From: Chrysomallon squamiferum
Lineage: Eukaryota; Mollusca; Gastropoda; Neomphalida; Peltospiridae
Assembly: GCA_012295275.1 (NCBI GenBank)
Contig: CM022665.1
Location: 9,862,476-9,873,975 of the forward strand
Direction: 5' to 3'
DNA: 11,500 nt
Positions 1-7,395 of this stretch are shown piece by piece; the first letter of the stretch is position 1; every line of letters begins with the position of its first letter. Position numbers and translations under genes: made by a program. The notes beneath the pieces were generated by a model. It did not search any database. It saw nothing but the letters and a program-made list of their open reading frames with translations, and was not told where the DNA came from.

Positions 1-137
1 GAAAATCATGAGAACTCTCGACCTAATCATGCAACCAAACTGAACTGCTGGTTAATTAGCAACTGATTTATGATTAGACCAGAAACTCTCATACACTGTA
101 TGTATGTGCATTTAATAGATTATAACAACAAATGTAA
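1..137. other. AT-rich unique sequence, no gene seen
   Basis: This opening stretch is non-repetitive and AT-rich. No open frame, splice signal pair or RNA gene could be supported. If the minus-strand gene start at 4225-4320 is real, this is intronic DNA of that gene. Confidence 0.5.
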
Positions 138-240
138 TACGTAAATATACATATATACATATACATACATACACATTCATACATACATTCATGAAGACAT
201 TAATAAACACACACACACACACACACATACATACATACAC
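138..240. repeat. Compound (ATAC)n / (AC)n microsatellite
   Basis: An imperfect ATAC/ATAT tract is interrupted by ATTC variants. It is followed by a pure AC run at about 207-226 and three further ATAC units. Compound ATAC-AC arrays are common in mollusc genomes. Nothing suggests a function. Confidence 0.9.
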
Positions 241-259
241 TTCTGTCTGTCTGTCTGTA
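241..259. repeat. Short (TCTG)n microsatellite
   Basis: About four tandem TCTG units follow the compound array directly and continue the same simple-sequence block. Confidence 0.8.
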
Positions 260-273
260 TATGTATAAAGTTT

Positions 274-335
274 GTAATGTCAGGAAAGCACATACCACAG
301 TGTTTGATAACCACTCTTAGAACAATGGCTGAAAT
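274..335 (+). repeat. Dispersed repeat fragment, copy A
   Basis: A 24-base core here (caggaaagcacat, one variable base, then ccacagt) matches 11254-11277 with two mismatches. Weaker similarity continues for about 35 bases with small gaps, ending in aatgggga versus aatgggaaa. Both copies have the same orientation. Two matching fragments 11 kb apart suggest remnants of an interspersed element (SINE, MITE or similar), but no terminal repeat, A/B box or tail was found. A chance or conserved-motif match remains possible. Confidence 0.45.
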
Positions 336-540
336 GGGGATATACTATTAGCTTCACCAAGAAGTATTAATTCTGAGACCCAAGTTTCCTACAACCAATT
401 TTTTTAACATTTAACTTAATACCATTCTTTACTCTTAATGTAAAACATAAGAATTCATGATTTCTAATAGTTTATGCATTTATATTCAGTGACCAAAGAA
501 AAGATGTTTTAAAAAAGTATAAAATATTAATTATAATCTG
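336..540. other. AT-rich unique sequence, no gene seen
   Basis: This is non-repetitive AT-rich DNA with short homopolymer runs and no supported feature. It ends in a pyrimidine-rich stretch leading to ccacag at 554-559, which resembles a plus-strand splice acceptor, but no convincing exon follows. Confidence 0.4.
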
Positions 541-770
541 ATTATTTCTCTGTCCACAGCCAGTCTTGTTAGACTGGATCTGTATTAATTTCCCACCTCA
601 TAAAAACCTGGCTCAGTGTCAATAACAATTTTCAGCAGATGAGATAAATTAATACCATTAGCTGTGCAATTGTAGAAATCACGAGTCAACTGCAGTGATA
701 TTGCATACTGAAATTATTGTACACGTTGTATACATTGATCCAGAGTTAATTAATATAGATAACAATTGCT
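541..770. promoter_or_regulatory. Candidate cis-regulatory or conserved non-coding block
   Basis: This island has higher complexity than its surroundings and contains no microsatellite. It holds a perfect 7-bp inverted repeat with a 4-base loop (560-577, ccagtct/agactgg). It also has homeodomain-type TAAT cores at 584-590, 646-653 and 746-754, and two AACAAT Sox-like sites at 624-629 and 761-766. From the acceptor-like ccacag, one plus-strand frame stays open for 21 codons before a stop, too little to call an exon. Regulatory function is inferred from texture and motif content only. Confidence 0.3.
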
Positions 771-1019
771 ATATCAACAATTAATGTTTTTTGGTTGTTG
801 TTTTTTTTTTTTATACAATGAAGTTCACTTAGTATGATTCAATATTACCAGACAATTAAATCATGGCTGCTAAAGTCTTCTTTCTTTATTTCTTTTCTTT
901 TTTTTTTTCCTATTTATTTTATTTTTATAATACTGTTTTAGTGTTGAGTATTCAGTGAAATCAGGCAGATAAAACTAATGTGTGATCTATGTAAAAGGGA
1001 AAAAAACTAACATCCAATT
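771..1019. other. T-rich low-complexity sequence, no gene seen
   Basis: Homopolymer T runs at about 801-812 and 899-908 dominate, within T-rich and AT-rich sequence. No gene or RNA feature is supported. Confidence 0.5.
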
Positions 1020-1520
1020 TAGCCCACACACTGCTGAATCAATAGAACTGAATTAATGGTTTTCCGTGAAGCTACTTATTACAGACTACATTTAGACACC
1101 TTTCTTGATGATGAATATCAGGGAAGGTTGTCTCATGTCTGGACTCTTTCTGTTCACAGTGACTAAACTTGCAATCACTCATTTCAGGGCATCTGTCTGT
1201 ATGTGCAAGAAGCAGTTTTCTATTCGTTAATGCACAGAAACACATGTATTAACTGAAAGATTCAGTGATGCTTATGGGAGTGAGCTGTGGGCTGAGTTGT
1301 TAAAACACAGATTTTAGACATGTTAGGCCACTGGATGAGTCTTTCTCAGCATCACCACTGGGACATTTCACATGCAGCAAGAGCCAAATGTCTGATTTAT
1401 CAAAGGTCTTGATATGCTTCCTCCTGTCTATGGGAAGGTGCCTATAAGAATATGCCTTGCTGCTAATAATAAAAAATAGCCTGGTTTTTGGATGTTGTTG
1501 GGTTTTTTTCACAGTAGATT
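1020..1520. other. Higher-complexity block with an unassigned minus-strand ORF
   Basis: About 500 bases are less AT-rich than the surroundings and free of simple repeats. On the minus strand a frame from ATG at 1512 to a stop at 1300 encodes 70 residues with mixed composition (for example RHLPIDRRKHIKTFDKSD). That is unlike the repeat-derived frames elsewhere. On that strand, acceptor-like AG dinucleotides after T/A-rich sequence lie just before the RHLP segment, but no good donor closes an exon. It could be a terminal exon, an old transposon fragment or a chance frame. No protein family was recognised. Confidence 0.2.
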
Positions 1521-1904
1521 TTCCATCTCCTTATCTGTATGGTTTGTAATTATGTGTATGGCATTATATAAAGATATAGTAAAATAGGCTGAGTCAGTTT
1601 TTAAAATATTTCTTGCTTCTTTCTGTGTTAATAGCTATTTCTCTATATCATCTAAAAGGCATTTTTGCAATAGTAAATTTCCAGTGTTTGCTTTTGTCCA
1701 GCTCTCCTCTATAACACATTCATGATTTGCTACAGAAAAACAGTGATAGTAAAAGCAGTGCAAGTTGTATAGTAATGGTAGTAGATGTAATAGTGGGCAT
1801 AGCATTATACAGAATAGAATTGTACAGAATAGTTTAAGTTGTTGTTAACAGATGTGGTAAAATTAGTTGTAGTTGTCACTGTACCAACACCAGTAGGAAT
1901 AATA
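1521..1904. other. AT-rich unique sequence, no gene seen
   Basis: This is AT-rich intergenic or intronic DNA. Short degenerate AGT-rich trinucleotide sequence appears at about 1745-1800. No coding or RNA feature is supported. Confidence 0.5.
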
Positions 1905-2041
1905 ACAACACACACACACACAAACACAACATCCATATATACATACATGCATACAAACATACATTCATATATACATACATATATACACATATAGATACAT
2001 ATATAAATATGTATTTATATACATACTACTAATAATAATAA
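1905..2041. repeat. Compound (AC)n / (ATAC/ATAT)n / (AAT)n microsatellite
   Basis: An AC run at about 1908-1924 is followed by an imperfect ATAC/ATAT tract to about 2024 and a short AAT run at the end. The cysteine- and valine-rich minus-strand frame across it is the translation of the repeat and is not a gene. Confidence 0.85.
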
Positions 2042-2279
2042 ATCTGTATTTAAACCAAACATCCATAAACAAAACCATATATTAGTGATACACACTTGAA
2101 ACTAGGCATCAAACATATTACTAGACAATCAGCTTTAAATAACATTAAATAATGTTTAAACAATTGTTTGTACTTTCATTGTCTGTACTTACATGTGTCT
2201 GCACTTACAAAAGTCTGTACTGAGAGTTGCATGATTCTTTTTTTACTCAAATGAAATCTTTGTTTTAAACTTTTGTTCT
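2042..2279. other. AT-rich unique sequence, no gene seen
   Basis: Non-repetitive AT-rich sequence. Three related short phrases, each tgt or tgc plus ACTTAC/ACTTTC near gtctg, recur at about 2168-2220 and look like a tiny degenerate tandem repeat of roughly 20 bases. No gene is supported. Confidence 0.4.
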
Positions 2280-2490
2280 TAACCACTGACCAGCTGACAA
2301 TTCTAATACATCATCTTGTCAGGCAGCAGTTACCTTCCCTAATCAAACTCTTCAGCAGAGAAAAACAAACATGGCAATAATTAACCTTTAACTGGAAGCT
2401 TTTAAAAGAACCAAAAGTATGTAAGTGGATTCAGAGAGAAGCTGTACTTGTTACACGCCCTCTCACATTTTGCTGACCAGTACTTTTTTC
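2280..2490. promoter_or_regulatory. Candidate cis-regulatory or conserved non-coding block
   Basis: This higher-complexity island lies between AT-rich stretches. It has a CAGCTG E-box at 2291-2296, a CCCTAATC Otx-like site near 2338-2345 and a TAATTAAC homeodomain-like site near 2377-2384. No frame is convincingly coding. In the proposed gene model it would lie in intron 1, a common place for enhancers. The assignment is inference from sequence texture. Confidence 0.25.
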
Positions 2491-2665
2491 TTTTGTGATA
2501 CAAAATATATTTCAGTTTGAAATGTATATCCACCATAACTATGTGCACCTCTTTTCTGAAATCTGAATGTGTCCTTTAATAACATATTGCAAACATTTGT
2601 ATTTGACTGTTAATTAGAATATTAAAATATTCTGAATTTTTTAAAAGAAAAAAACATGATATATA
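2491..2665. other. AT-rich unique sequence, no gene seen
   Basis: Plain AT-rich sequence leads into the long ATT array, and no feature is supported. A minus-strand frame rich in isoleucine that starts in the array extends into it and is a repeat artefact. Confidence 0.5.
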
Positions 2666-2683
2666 TATTATTATTATTATTAC

Positions 2684-2765
<82 letters not shown>

Positions 2766-2772
2766 GTTGTTG
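2666..2772. repeat. Long (ATT)n microsatellite
   Basis: After one TAC interruption, an uninterrupted TAT/ATT run spans 2684-2765, about 27 units, and ends in GTT variants. The purity and length imply a highly mutable locus. A complementary AAT run lies about 210 bases further on at 2977-3021. Confidence 0.95.
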
Positions 2773-2974
2773 TTTCTGCTTTCATAAATCAGAAAGGATT
2801 TTCCATAAAATTAATTTAAGTGTTGACTTCATTTATTTCAAAATAATAAAAAAAATAATTTAAACTACAGAAATATAAATCAATGAATAAATAAATTTAA
2901 GATATAAAGAATGAATATACCCAAAACATTTTTAAAATTAATACAGTTTATATAAAAAATAAGTGAATCAATTA

Positions 2975-2976
<2 letters not shown>
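2773..2976. other. AT-rich spacer between two complementary arrays
   Basis: Very AT-rich sequence with scattered AAAT units. It separates the ATT array from the AAT array and would form the loop if the two paired in a transcript. No gene is supported. Confidence 0.45.

Positions 2977-3021
<45 letters not shown>
2977..3021. repeat. (TAA)n microsatellite
   Basis: About 15 uninterrupted TAA units, followed by an A-rich stretch. The array is the reverse complement of the ATT array at 2684-2765 on the same strand. Confidence 0.95.
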
Positions 3022-3025
<4 letters not shown>

Positions 3026-4200
3026 AAAAAAGAAGTAATCCTTCTACACTTTTAACAAAAATCATTAAATAATTAATAAAAATGGAAGCACCATATCTAA
3101 TTACTGATGTTATTTAGAATTGATCCTTTATGTTTTCATTTGGTATTCTATTTCAAGCATCCATAAATTGACATTTTTATAATTCTGAATGAATATTGAA
3201 TAATATTTCAACACATTTTAACATTAAATATGAAGTACAAGAGAGGAGTTTTTTTCAATAATGATAACACCAGACATAAAACTTGCTATTTTGACGATTT
3301 CCCAATTTAGCCAGTGCTCCATAAAACATTTATTAAATAAAAGCTATATACATGCATTTCTTCAGGAATATGTATACATAATCTTACTGACTATGGAAGT
3401 TAGAATGGCAAAACAATCCCAAATTTAAAAATAAATAATACAGATATTTTTTTTAACTCTTATTATTGTTGTCATGGAGATGCAACCATTATTTTGAAAT
3501 TAATATTAAAGCATGCCTTTCATTTATACAAGAAACATAATTCACTGATAATAATTAATAGTATTAAAATTTGTTGTTAAATATTCATTCATTATGAGAC
3601 TATTTTCCTTCATGTCCAGGAAATCAAGCTTTAATATTATTTTTAAAATAATGACTTCATATTCAAAATAATAATAATAATAATAAAAGAAAAAAATTCA
3701 GTATCATCTGTTTTCAGATTTGAGACCTAAGTTCAGTTCTTGTATATATAAAAACAGCTATTCAAGTATGTCTAAAATTAGATTACATAGCTCTTTAGTT
3801 ATTCAACACATATATTTGGTCATTGTGTGTGTCTGTCAGTCTGTGTTTTGTAGTTAACTTTAGTACATACATGTTTGGGTACACAACTGTAACATAATTA
3901 TAAATAAATATATATCTACGTAATGTTATATTTTATTTATTTACTTAGGTATGATTGTTGTTTTATTAATTTTACTATCACTTCATTCACCTGCATCTTT
4001 CTGTATGATTAATAATAATAATTATCATCATAATAATAAATAACAGTATAAAAATGTGTGTGGTTTAAAGAAACAGTAATAATAAGCATGATTAAATAGT
4101 CACTGCTGCAATCATGATAAAAATGAGTGAACTTAAACAAATTTGATGCATATCAAATGTGTCTGTATTTATACATGAAGAGAAAGAGAGATATAGATTT
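3022..4200. other. AT-rich, intron-like sequence, no gene seen
   Basis: About 1.2 kb of AT-rich sequence with minor simple repeats: AAT at about 3668-3685, TGTG/TCTG at about 3823-3845, and AAT/ATC at about 4012-4040. No frame of useful length, RNA gene or mobile element was found. In the proposed model this is the 5' part of intron 1 of the minus-strand gene. Confidence 0.5.
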
Positions 4201-4224
4201 ATAGTACAGTTAACCAATTCTTAC

Positions 4225-4320
4225 CTTAATAATACAGTCTTTGAAGTAGAGGACATTTAGTATCGTAAACACAACATGGCATATTCCAAGCAGTGTTTGC
4301 TTGTTTTCAATCGCAGTCAT
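4225..4320 (-). CDS. Candidate first coding exon (partial gene, signal-like N-terminus)
   Basis: A minus-strand ATG at 4320-4318 opens 32 codons that end exactly at a strong splice donor, AAG|GTAAGAA, with the GT at 4224-4223 and intron phase 0. An in-frame TAG lies six codons upstream, so the start is bounded. Reading past the donor hits a stop after four more codons. The peptide begins MTAIENKQ and continues with a hydrophobic segment, roughly residues 9-26 (TLLGICHVVF...NVLYF), followed by KDCIIK. This layout fits a signal peptide or a type II signal anchor of a secreted or membrane protein. The start context is weak (T at -3). The exon lies in the CpG-enriched interval and is clearly less AT-rich than its flanks. 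The next exon was not found and may lie beyond the window. The family is not recognised. A chance 36-codon frame beside a donor-like site cannot be excluded. Confidence 0.5.
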
Positions 4321-4349
4321 GAAAAAACACTCATCCTAAAGCCTGTCAT
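4317..4349 (-). other. Short upstream ORF overlapping the main start (ATGA)
   Basis: A 10-codon frame (MTGFRMSVFS) starts at ATG 4349-4347. Its TGA stop overlaps the candidate main ATG in the arrangement ATGA. If the leader is transcribed as modelled, this upstream frame could limit translation of the main frame or couple to it by reinitiation. It depends wholly on the gene model. Confidence 0.3.
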
Positions 4350-4860
4350 GATCAAACTTGAATCCAATACTGATTTTTTTATTCTTTTCTTCTACAACCG
4401 TTAGGTCACTCAACACAATACAATAGCCAATGATCCATGAAAATCAACACCCTGGCGTGCTCAGGAAGCATGCTATCTGAATGTCAAAAGCAAAGCAAAA
4501 AAAAATTTAAAAAATAAGAAGGAAAAAACCCAACCTTAAATGTCAAGTCAGTCTTTGCTGAGAGCGTCTGTGCAGCATTGGGAATTTAGTACACAATTAC
4601 CACAAATCCACAGCTTGAGAAAATATTTTCCATTGCTGAAAATGGTCGAGGACAAAAGAGAATAAGGAAAAAAACCAAAAAAAAAAACAACAACATTAAA
4701 AAAAATCCAAAACGGCTAAATATCTGTGGATGGCAGAAACGAAGGTAGAGTCGGCTGGGTTTTTTTTTGTTTGTCCTCGATGTGGATGGAGCCAGTGTAC
4801 AAATACGCTTGTGTCCCGTACAGCCTGAGACTTTTAATGCTTGAAACAGCATGCACAGGT
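4321..4860 (-). other. Candidate 5' leader (5'UTR) of the minus-strand gene
   Basis: This interval precedes the candidate start codon and is CpG-rich for this window: about ten CpG by hand count, where the neighbouring kilobases have nearly none. It has several upstream ATGs. One short upstream frame ends on the main start, and a longer 88-codon frame at 4852-4586 gets its hydrophobic part from T/A runs. The leader may be one exon. It may instead be split by an intron ending at the acceptor-like site at 4477-4479, where a long pyrimidine tract leads to ACATTCAG. Retained CpG in an otherwise depleted genome is typical of unmethylated promoter and first-exon DNA in molluscs, which is the main reason for this call. 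Confidence 0.4.
4477..4505 (-). other. Candidate splice acceptor in the leader
   Basis: On the minus strand a long T-rich tract, including TGCTTTGCTTTTG, leads to ACATTCAG, with CAG at 4479-4477. This is a good acceptor match and would start an exon at 4476 that runs to the donor at 4225. If it is used, the exon carries the short upstream frame and the start codon, and an additional upstream non-coding exon must exist. Confidence 0.3.
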
Positions 4861-4960
4861 GTGTGTTGATGCTGAAGCATACTCTGTGTGATTGCCGGGA
4901 GTATTGTTAATAAGTGTGTCTGTATTGATCCATATTTTTGTATTGGTTGAAGAGAGATGC
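4830..4960 (-). promoter_or_regulatory. Candidate core promoter region
   Basis: This lies at the upstream edge of the CpG-rich interval. Reading on the minus strand there is a CCAAT box at 4946-4942, then a TA-rich CArG-like stretch and a CCCGGC segment at about 4894-4899. An ATTAAAAG element lies near 4839-4832. A start of transcription around 4850-4900 would fit the CCAAT spacing. No strong TATA box is present. The call depends on the exon model and is inference. Confidence 0.3.
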
Positions 4961-5041
4961 AGTCATTTAATTATCACAATGGACTTAGACAATGCACATA
5001 ACAAACACACATACAGGATCAAATCATGCTGTAATGACCAT
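4961..5041. other. Unique sequence between promoter and minisatellite
   Basis: A short non-repetitive stretch with no supported feature. A homeodomain-like TTTAATTATC lies near 4966-4975. Confidence 0.3.
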
Positions 5042-5792
5042 GATTGTTAATATTTATATATAGTGTGTGTGTGTGTTATAATCTAGTATTAGGTGGTGTG
5101 TGTACATAATGTGATACATTCTAGTATTATATATAGTGTATATATAAAATTATATAATCTAGTGTTATATATAGTGTGTATATAAAATTATATAATCTAG
5201 TATTATTTATAGTGTATATATAACATTATATAATCTAGTTTTATATATAATATAGAGCATATAAATGATAAAATCTTGTATTTTTAAATATTGTGTATAA
5301 CATGATATAATCTAGTATATATATAGTGTGTATATATAAATGATATAATCTAGTATTATTTATAGTGTGTAACATGATGTAATCTAATATTATATATAGT
5401 GTGTATGTAACATGACATAATCTAGTTTTATATTTAGTGTGTATGTAACAAGATATAATCTAATAATATATATAGTGTATTAATAAAATTATATAATCTA
5501 GTATTATATATAGTGTATATAACATTACATAATCTAGTAGTATGTGGTGTATGTATGTAACATGAGATAATCTAGTATTATAAATAGTGTGTATATATAA
5601 ATGATAAAAAGCTAATTTTGTTTATGTAGTGTATGATACTTAGTGCACTTAATGATATAATCTAGTTTTATACATAGTGTGATACTTAGTGCATATAATA
5701 TGACATAATCTAGTTTTTATAGTGTATATAATGATATAATTTAATTTTGATATAGCATTTAGTGTATTTAACATGATATAATATAGTTTTAT
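5042..5792 (+). repeat. Degenerate 38-bp minisatellite, about 18-19 units
   Basis: The unit reads approximately ATAATCTAG, TNTTATATATAG, TGTGTATATAAC, ATGAT. Several units are exactly 38 bases between successive ATAATCTAG anchors (for example those starting near 5155 and 5193), while others vary from about 31 to 50 through small indels. A partial unit without the anchor begins the array, and the anchor decays at the right end (ATAATTTAA, ATAATATAG). Two adjacent units near 5600-5700 share an extra GATACTTAGTGCA insertion, which records a local duplication. The ATCTAG anchor and TAGTGT core are the best conserved parts. There are no spacers of independent sequence, so it is not a CRISPR array. 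Confidence 0.9.
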
Positions 5793-6120
5793 CAAATGAA
5801 TTCTATATTTTTAAAAGCTTTCTATAAATTCCCACTTTAAAGTTTAGGTACATATCATGTAAATTACATCTAGACGTTTTAACAAAATGCTCCATTTATA
5901 AAATACTTATAATGTGGTATGAAATAAACACAAATAAAACTGTGAATATTGATTAGACTGATCCTGCAAGTCAAACTAATAAAATACAGAATTTAGTTTT
6001 GATTACAAATTTTTCATTTATTTATAACCCTTCTTGCTGAACAGAAATAACTGTTTTTCTGAAAAGAAATTTCTGATTTTCAAATTTAATTGTTCTGTGC
6101 TATATTATACTGTTTGATTC
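5793..6120. other. AT-rich unique sequence, no gene seen
   Basis: Plain AT-rich DNA between the minisatellite and the AAAT repeats. No coding, RNA or transposon feature is supported. Confidence 0.5.
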
Positions 6121-6210
6121 TGTTATATAAATAAATAAATAAATAAATATATAAACGCATGAATGAATGAATGAATGAATGAGTAGATAAATAAATAAAT
6201 ATATAAATAA
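6121..6210. repeat. (AAAT)n / (GAAT)n compound microsatellite
   Basis: AAAT units at about 6126-6150 are followed by five to six GAAT units at about 6160-6182, then further AAAT units. It is ordinary tetranucleotide simple sequence. Confidence 0.9.
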
Positions 6211-6287
6211 AATTGATATATATTGATATGCATTAAGAACTATTAATTATGCAGTAGCAAAACTGAAATATTATCTGTAATAATACA
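6211..6287. other. Unique sequence left of the duplication
   Basis: Short AT-rich sequence ending in AATAATAC. That ending gives partial microhomology to the AATAATAATAA that closes each copy of the adjoining duplication. Confidence 0.4.
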
Positions 6288-6341
6288 TTTAATTATATAC
6301 AGGACAGTTAATAATAAACAAATAAATAAATAAACAGAAAG

Positions 6342-6383
<42 letters not shown>

Positions 6384-6510
6384 GTTACAATATCAATAAT
6401 AATAAAAGCATCAGTAACAAAATAATAACAGTAACAATATACTACTGCTAGTCATATTACTATTATTACTACTATTACTTTTACTAACACTACACTAACA
6501 ATAATAATAA
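6288..6510 (+). repeat. Direct tandem duplication, copy 1 (223 bp)
   Basis: The copy starts TTTAATTATATACAGGACAG and ends CACTAACAATAATAATAA. It abuts copy 2 with no gap. Against copy 2 only three substitutions were found by eye: C/T just after the AAT array, T/A in AAAGCATCAG, and G/A in ACTGCTAGTC. There is one 27-base deletion. The internal (ATA)13 run has exactly the same length in both copies. This copy lacks the segment that lies between two ATACTA direct repeats in copy 2 and keeps one ATACTA, the signature of slippage or microhomology-mediated deletion. Confidence 0.95.
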
Positions 6511-6564
6511 TTTAATTATATACAGGACAGTTAATAATAAACAAATAAATAAATAAACAGAAAG

Positions 6565-6606
<42 letters not shown>

Positions 6607-6760
6607 GTTATAATATCAATAATAATAAAAGCAACAGTAACAAAATAATAACAGTAACAATATACTATTACTGTTACTTCAACCACAAATACTACTACTA
6701 GTCATATTACTATTATTACTACTATTACTTTTACTAACACTACACTAACAATAATAATAA
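6511..6760 (+). repeat. Direct tandem duplication, copy 2 (250 bp)
   Basis: This is the longer copy, apparently the ancestral form at the indel because it keeps both ATACTA repeats and the 27-base segment between their starts. The contents are AAAT units, an (ATA)13 run, and degenerate ACT/ATT trinucleotides. No frame or transposon hallmark is present, so this looks like local DNA-level duplication rather than transposition. Confidence 0.95.
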
Positions 6761-7337
6761 GAAGAATAATAAAAGAAGATAGCAAATTACAGTAATTTAC
6801 TTAAATCAATTTACTATAAAAATATAATATAGCATTTATAGTGGACAGATAAAATGGCATATACTTAAATATTTATTTTATTTTATTTTAAAAAGAAGGT
6901 TTTAACCAGCTAGAGAATAAAAATAAATAAATTTGCTTTATTTTCATTTGAAAGAAGAAATATTGATTTGATACCTTTCATGAATTATAAGCTATCCAAA
7001 TCCTATTAAACTTGAGAAATTATAATCAGTTGAACTTACCTGATAAAACATGAACAACATTGTTTTCAAGTGTTGAATCTATTTTTTTAATTTTATTTTA
7101 TACATTGCACATCAAAAACACCTGCTAAAATTAATAATACATGTATAATAATTATGGAAATGAGTTTTTGAAACTAGCTCTATACAAAGGTTGTTTAACA
7201 TAATGCTATTGAAAACTGAATAGAATTTTTAAAGCTAAACTGCAATGCATAGTTATTTTTTTAAATGTATATAAAACTATATAATATTCAGTTTTGGAAA
7301 TGAGTTTCAAACAAAAACAGGCAATAAAATTATGATC
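6761..7337. other. AT-rich unique sequence with an isolated donor-like site
   Basis: AT-rich DNA without a credible reading frame. On the minus strand, CAG|GTAAGT (7042-7037) is a perfect donor consensus, preceded by a TATAAAAT element near 7101-7094. This could be a far-upstream non-coding exon, but all frames carry stops and support stops there. Nothing else is supported. Confidence 0.4.
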
Positions 7338-7372
7338 AATAAATAAACAAACAAATAAATAAATAAATAAAT
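7338..7372. repeat. (AAAC/AAAT)n microsatellite
   Basis: A few AAAC/AAAT units at the left pass into five pure AAAT units. Ordinary tetranucleotide simple sequence. Confidence 0.85.
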
Positions 7373-7395
7373 GTGCTTACTGATTACAATTGCCA

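Noticed and set aside
1805-1990. Cysteine/valine-rich minus-strand frame
   Set aside because: It is the translation of the AC and ATAC microsatellite.
2576-2785. Poly-isoleucine minus-strand frame
   Set aside because: It is the translation of the ATT array.
4586-4852. 88-codon minus-strand frame with an apparent membrane segment
   Set aside because: The hydrophobic part comes from A/T homopolymers, and the frame lies in the probable leader of the minus-strand gene. It may act as an upstream ORF, but there is no support for a stable protein.
5042-5792. CRISPR-like periodic array
   Set aside because: The whole 38-base unit repeats with drift. There are no unique spacers, and the context is eukaryotic.
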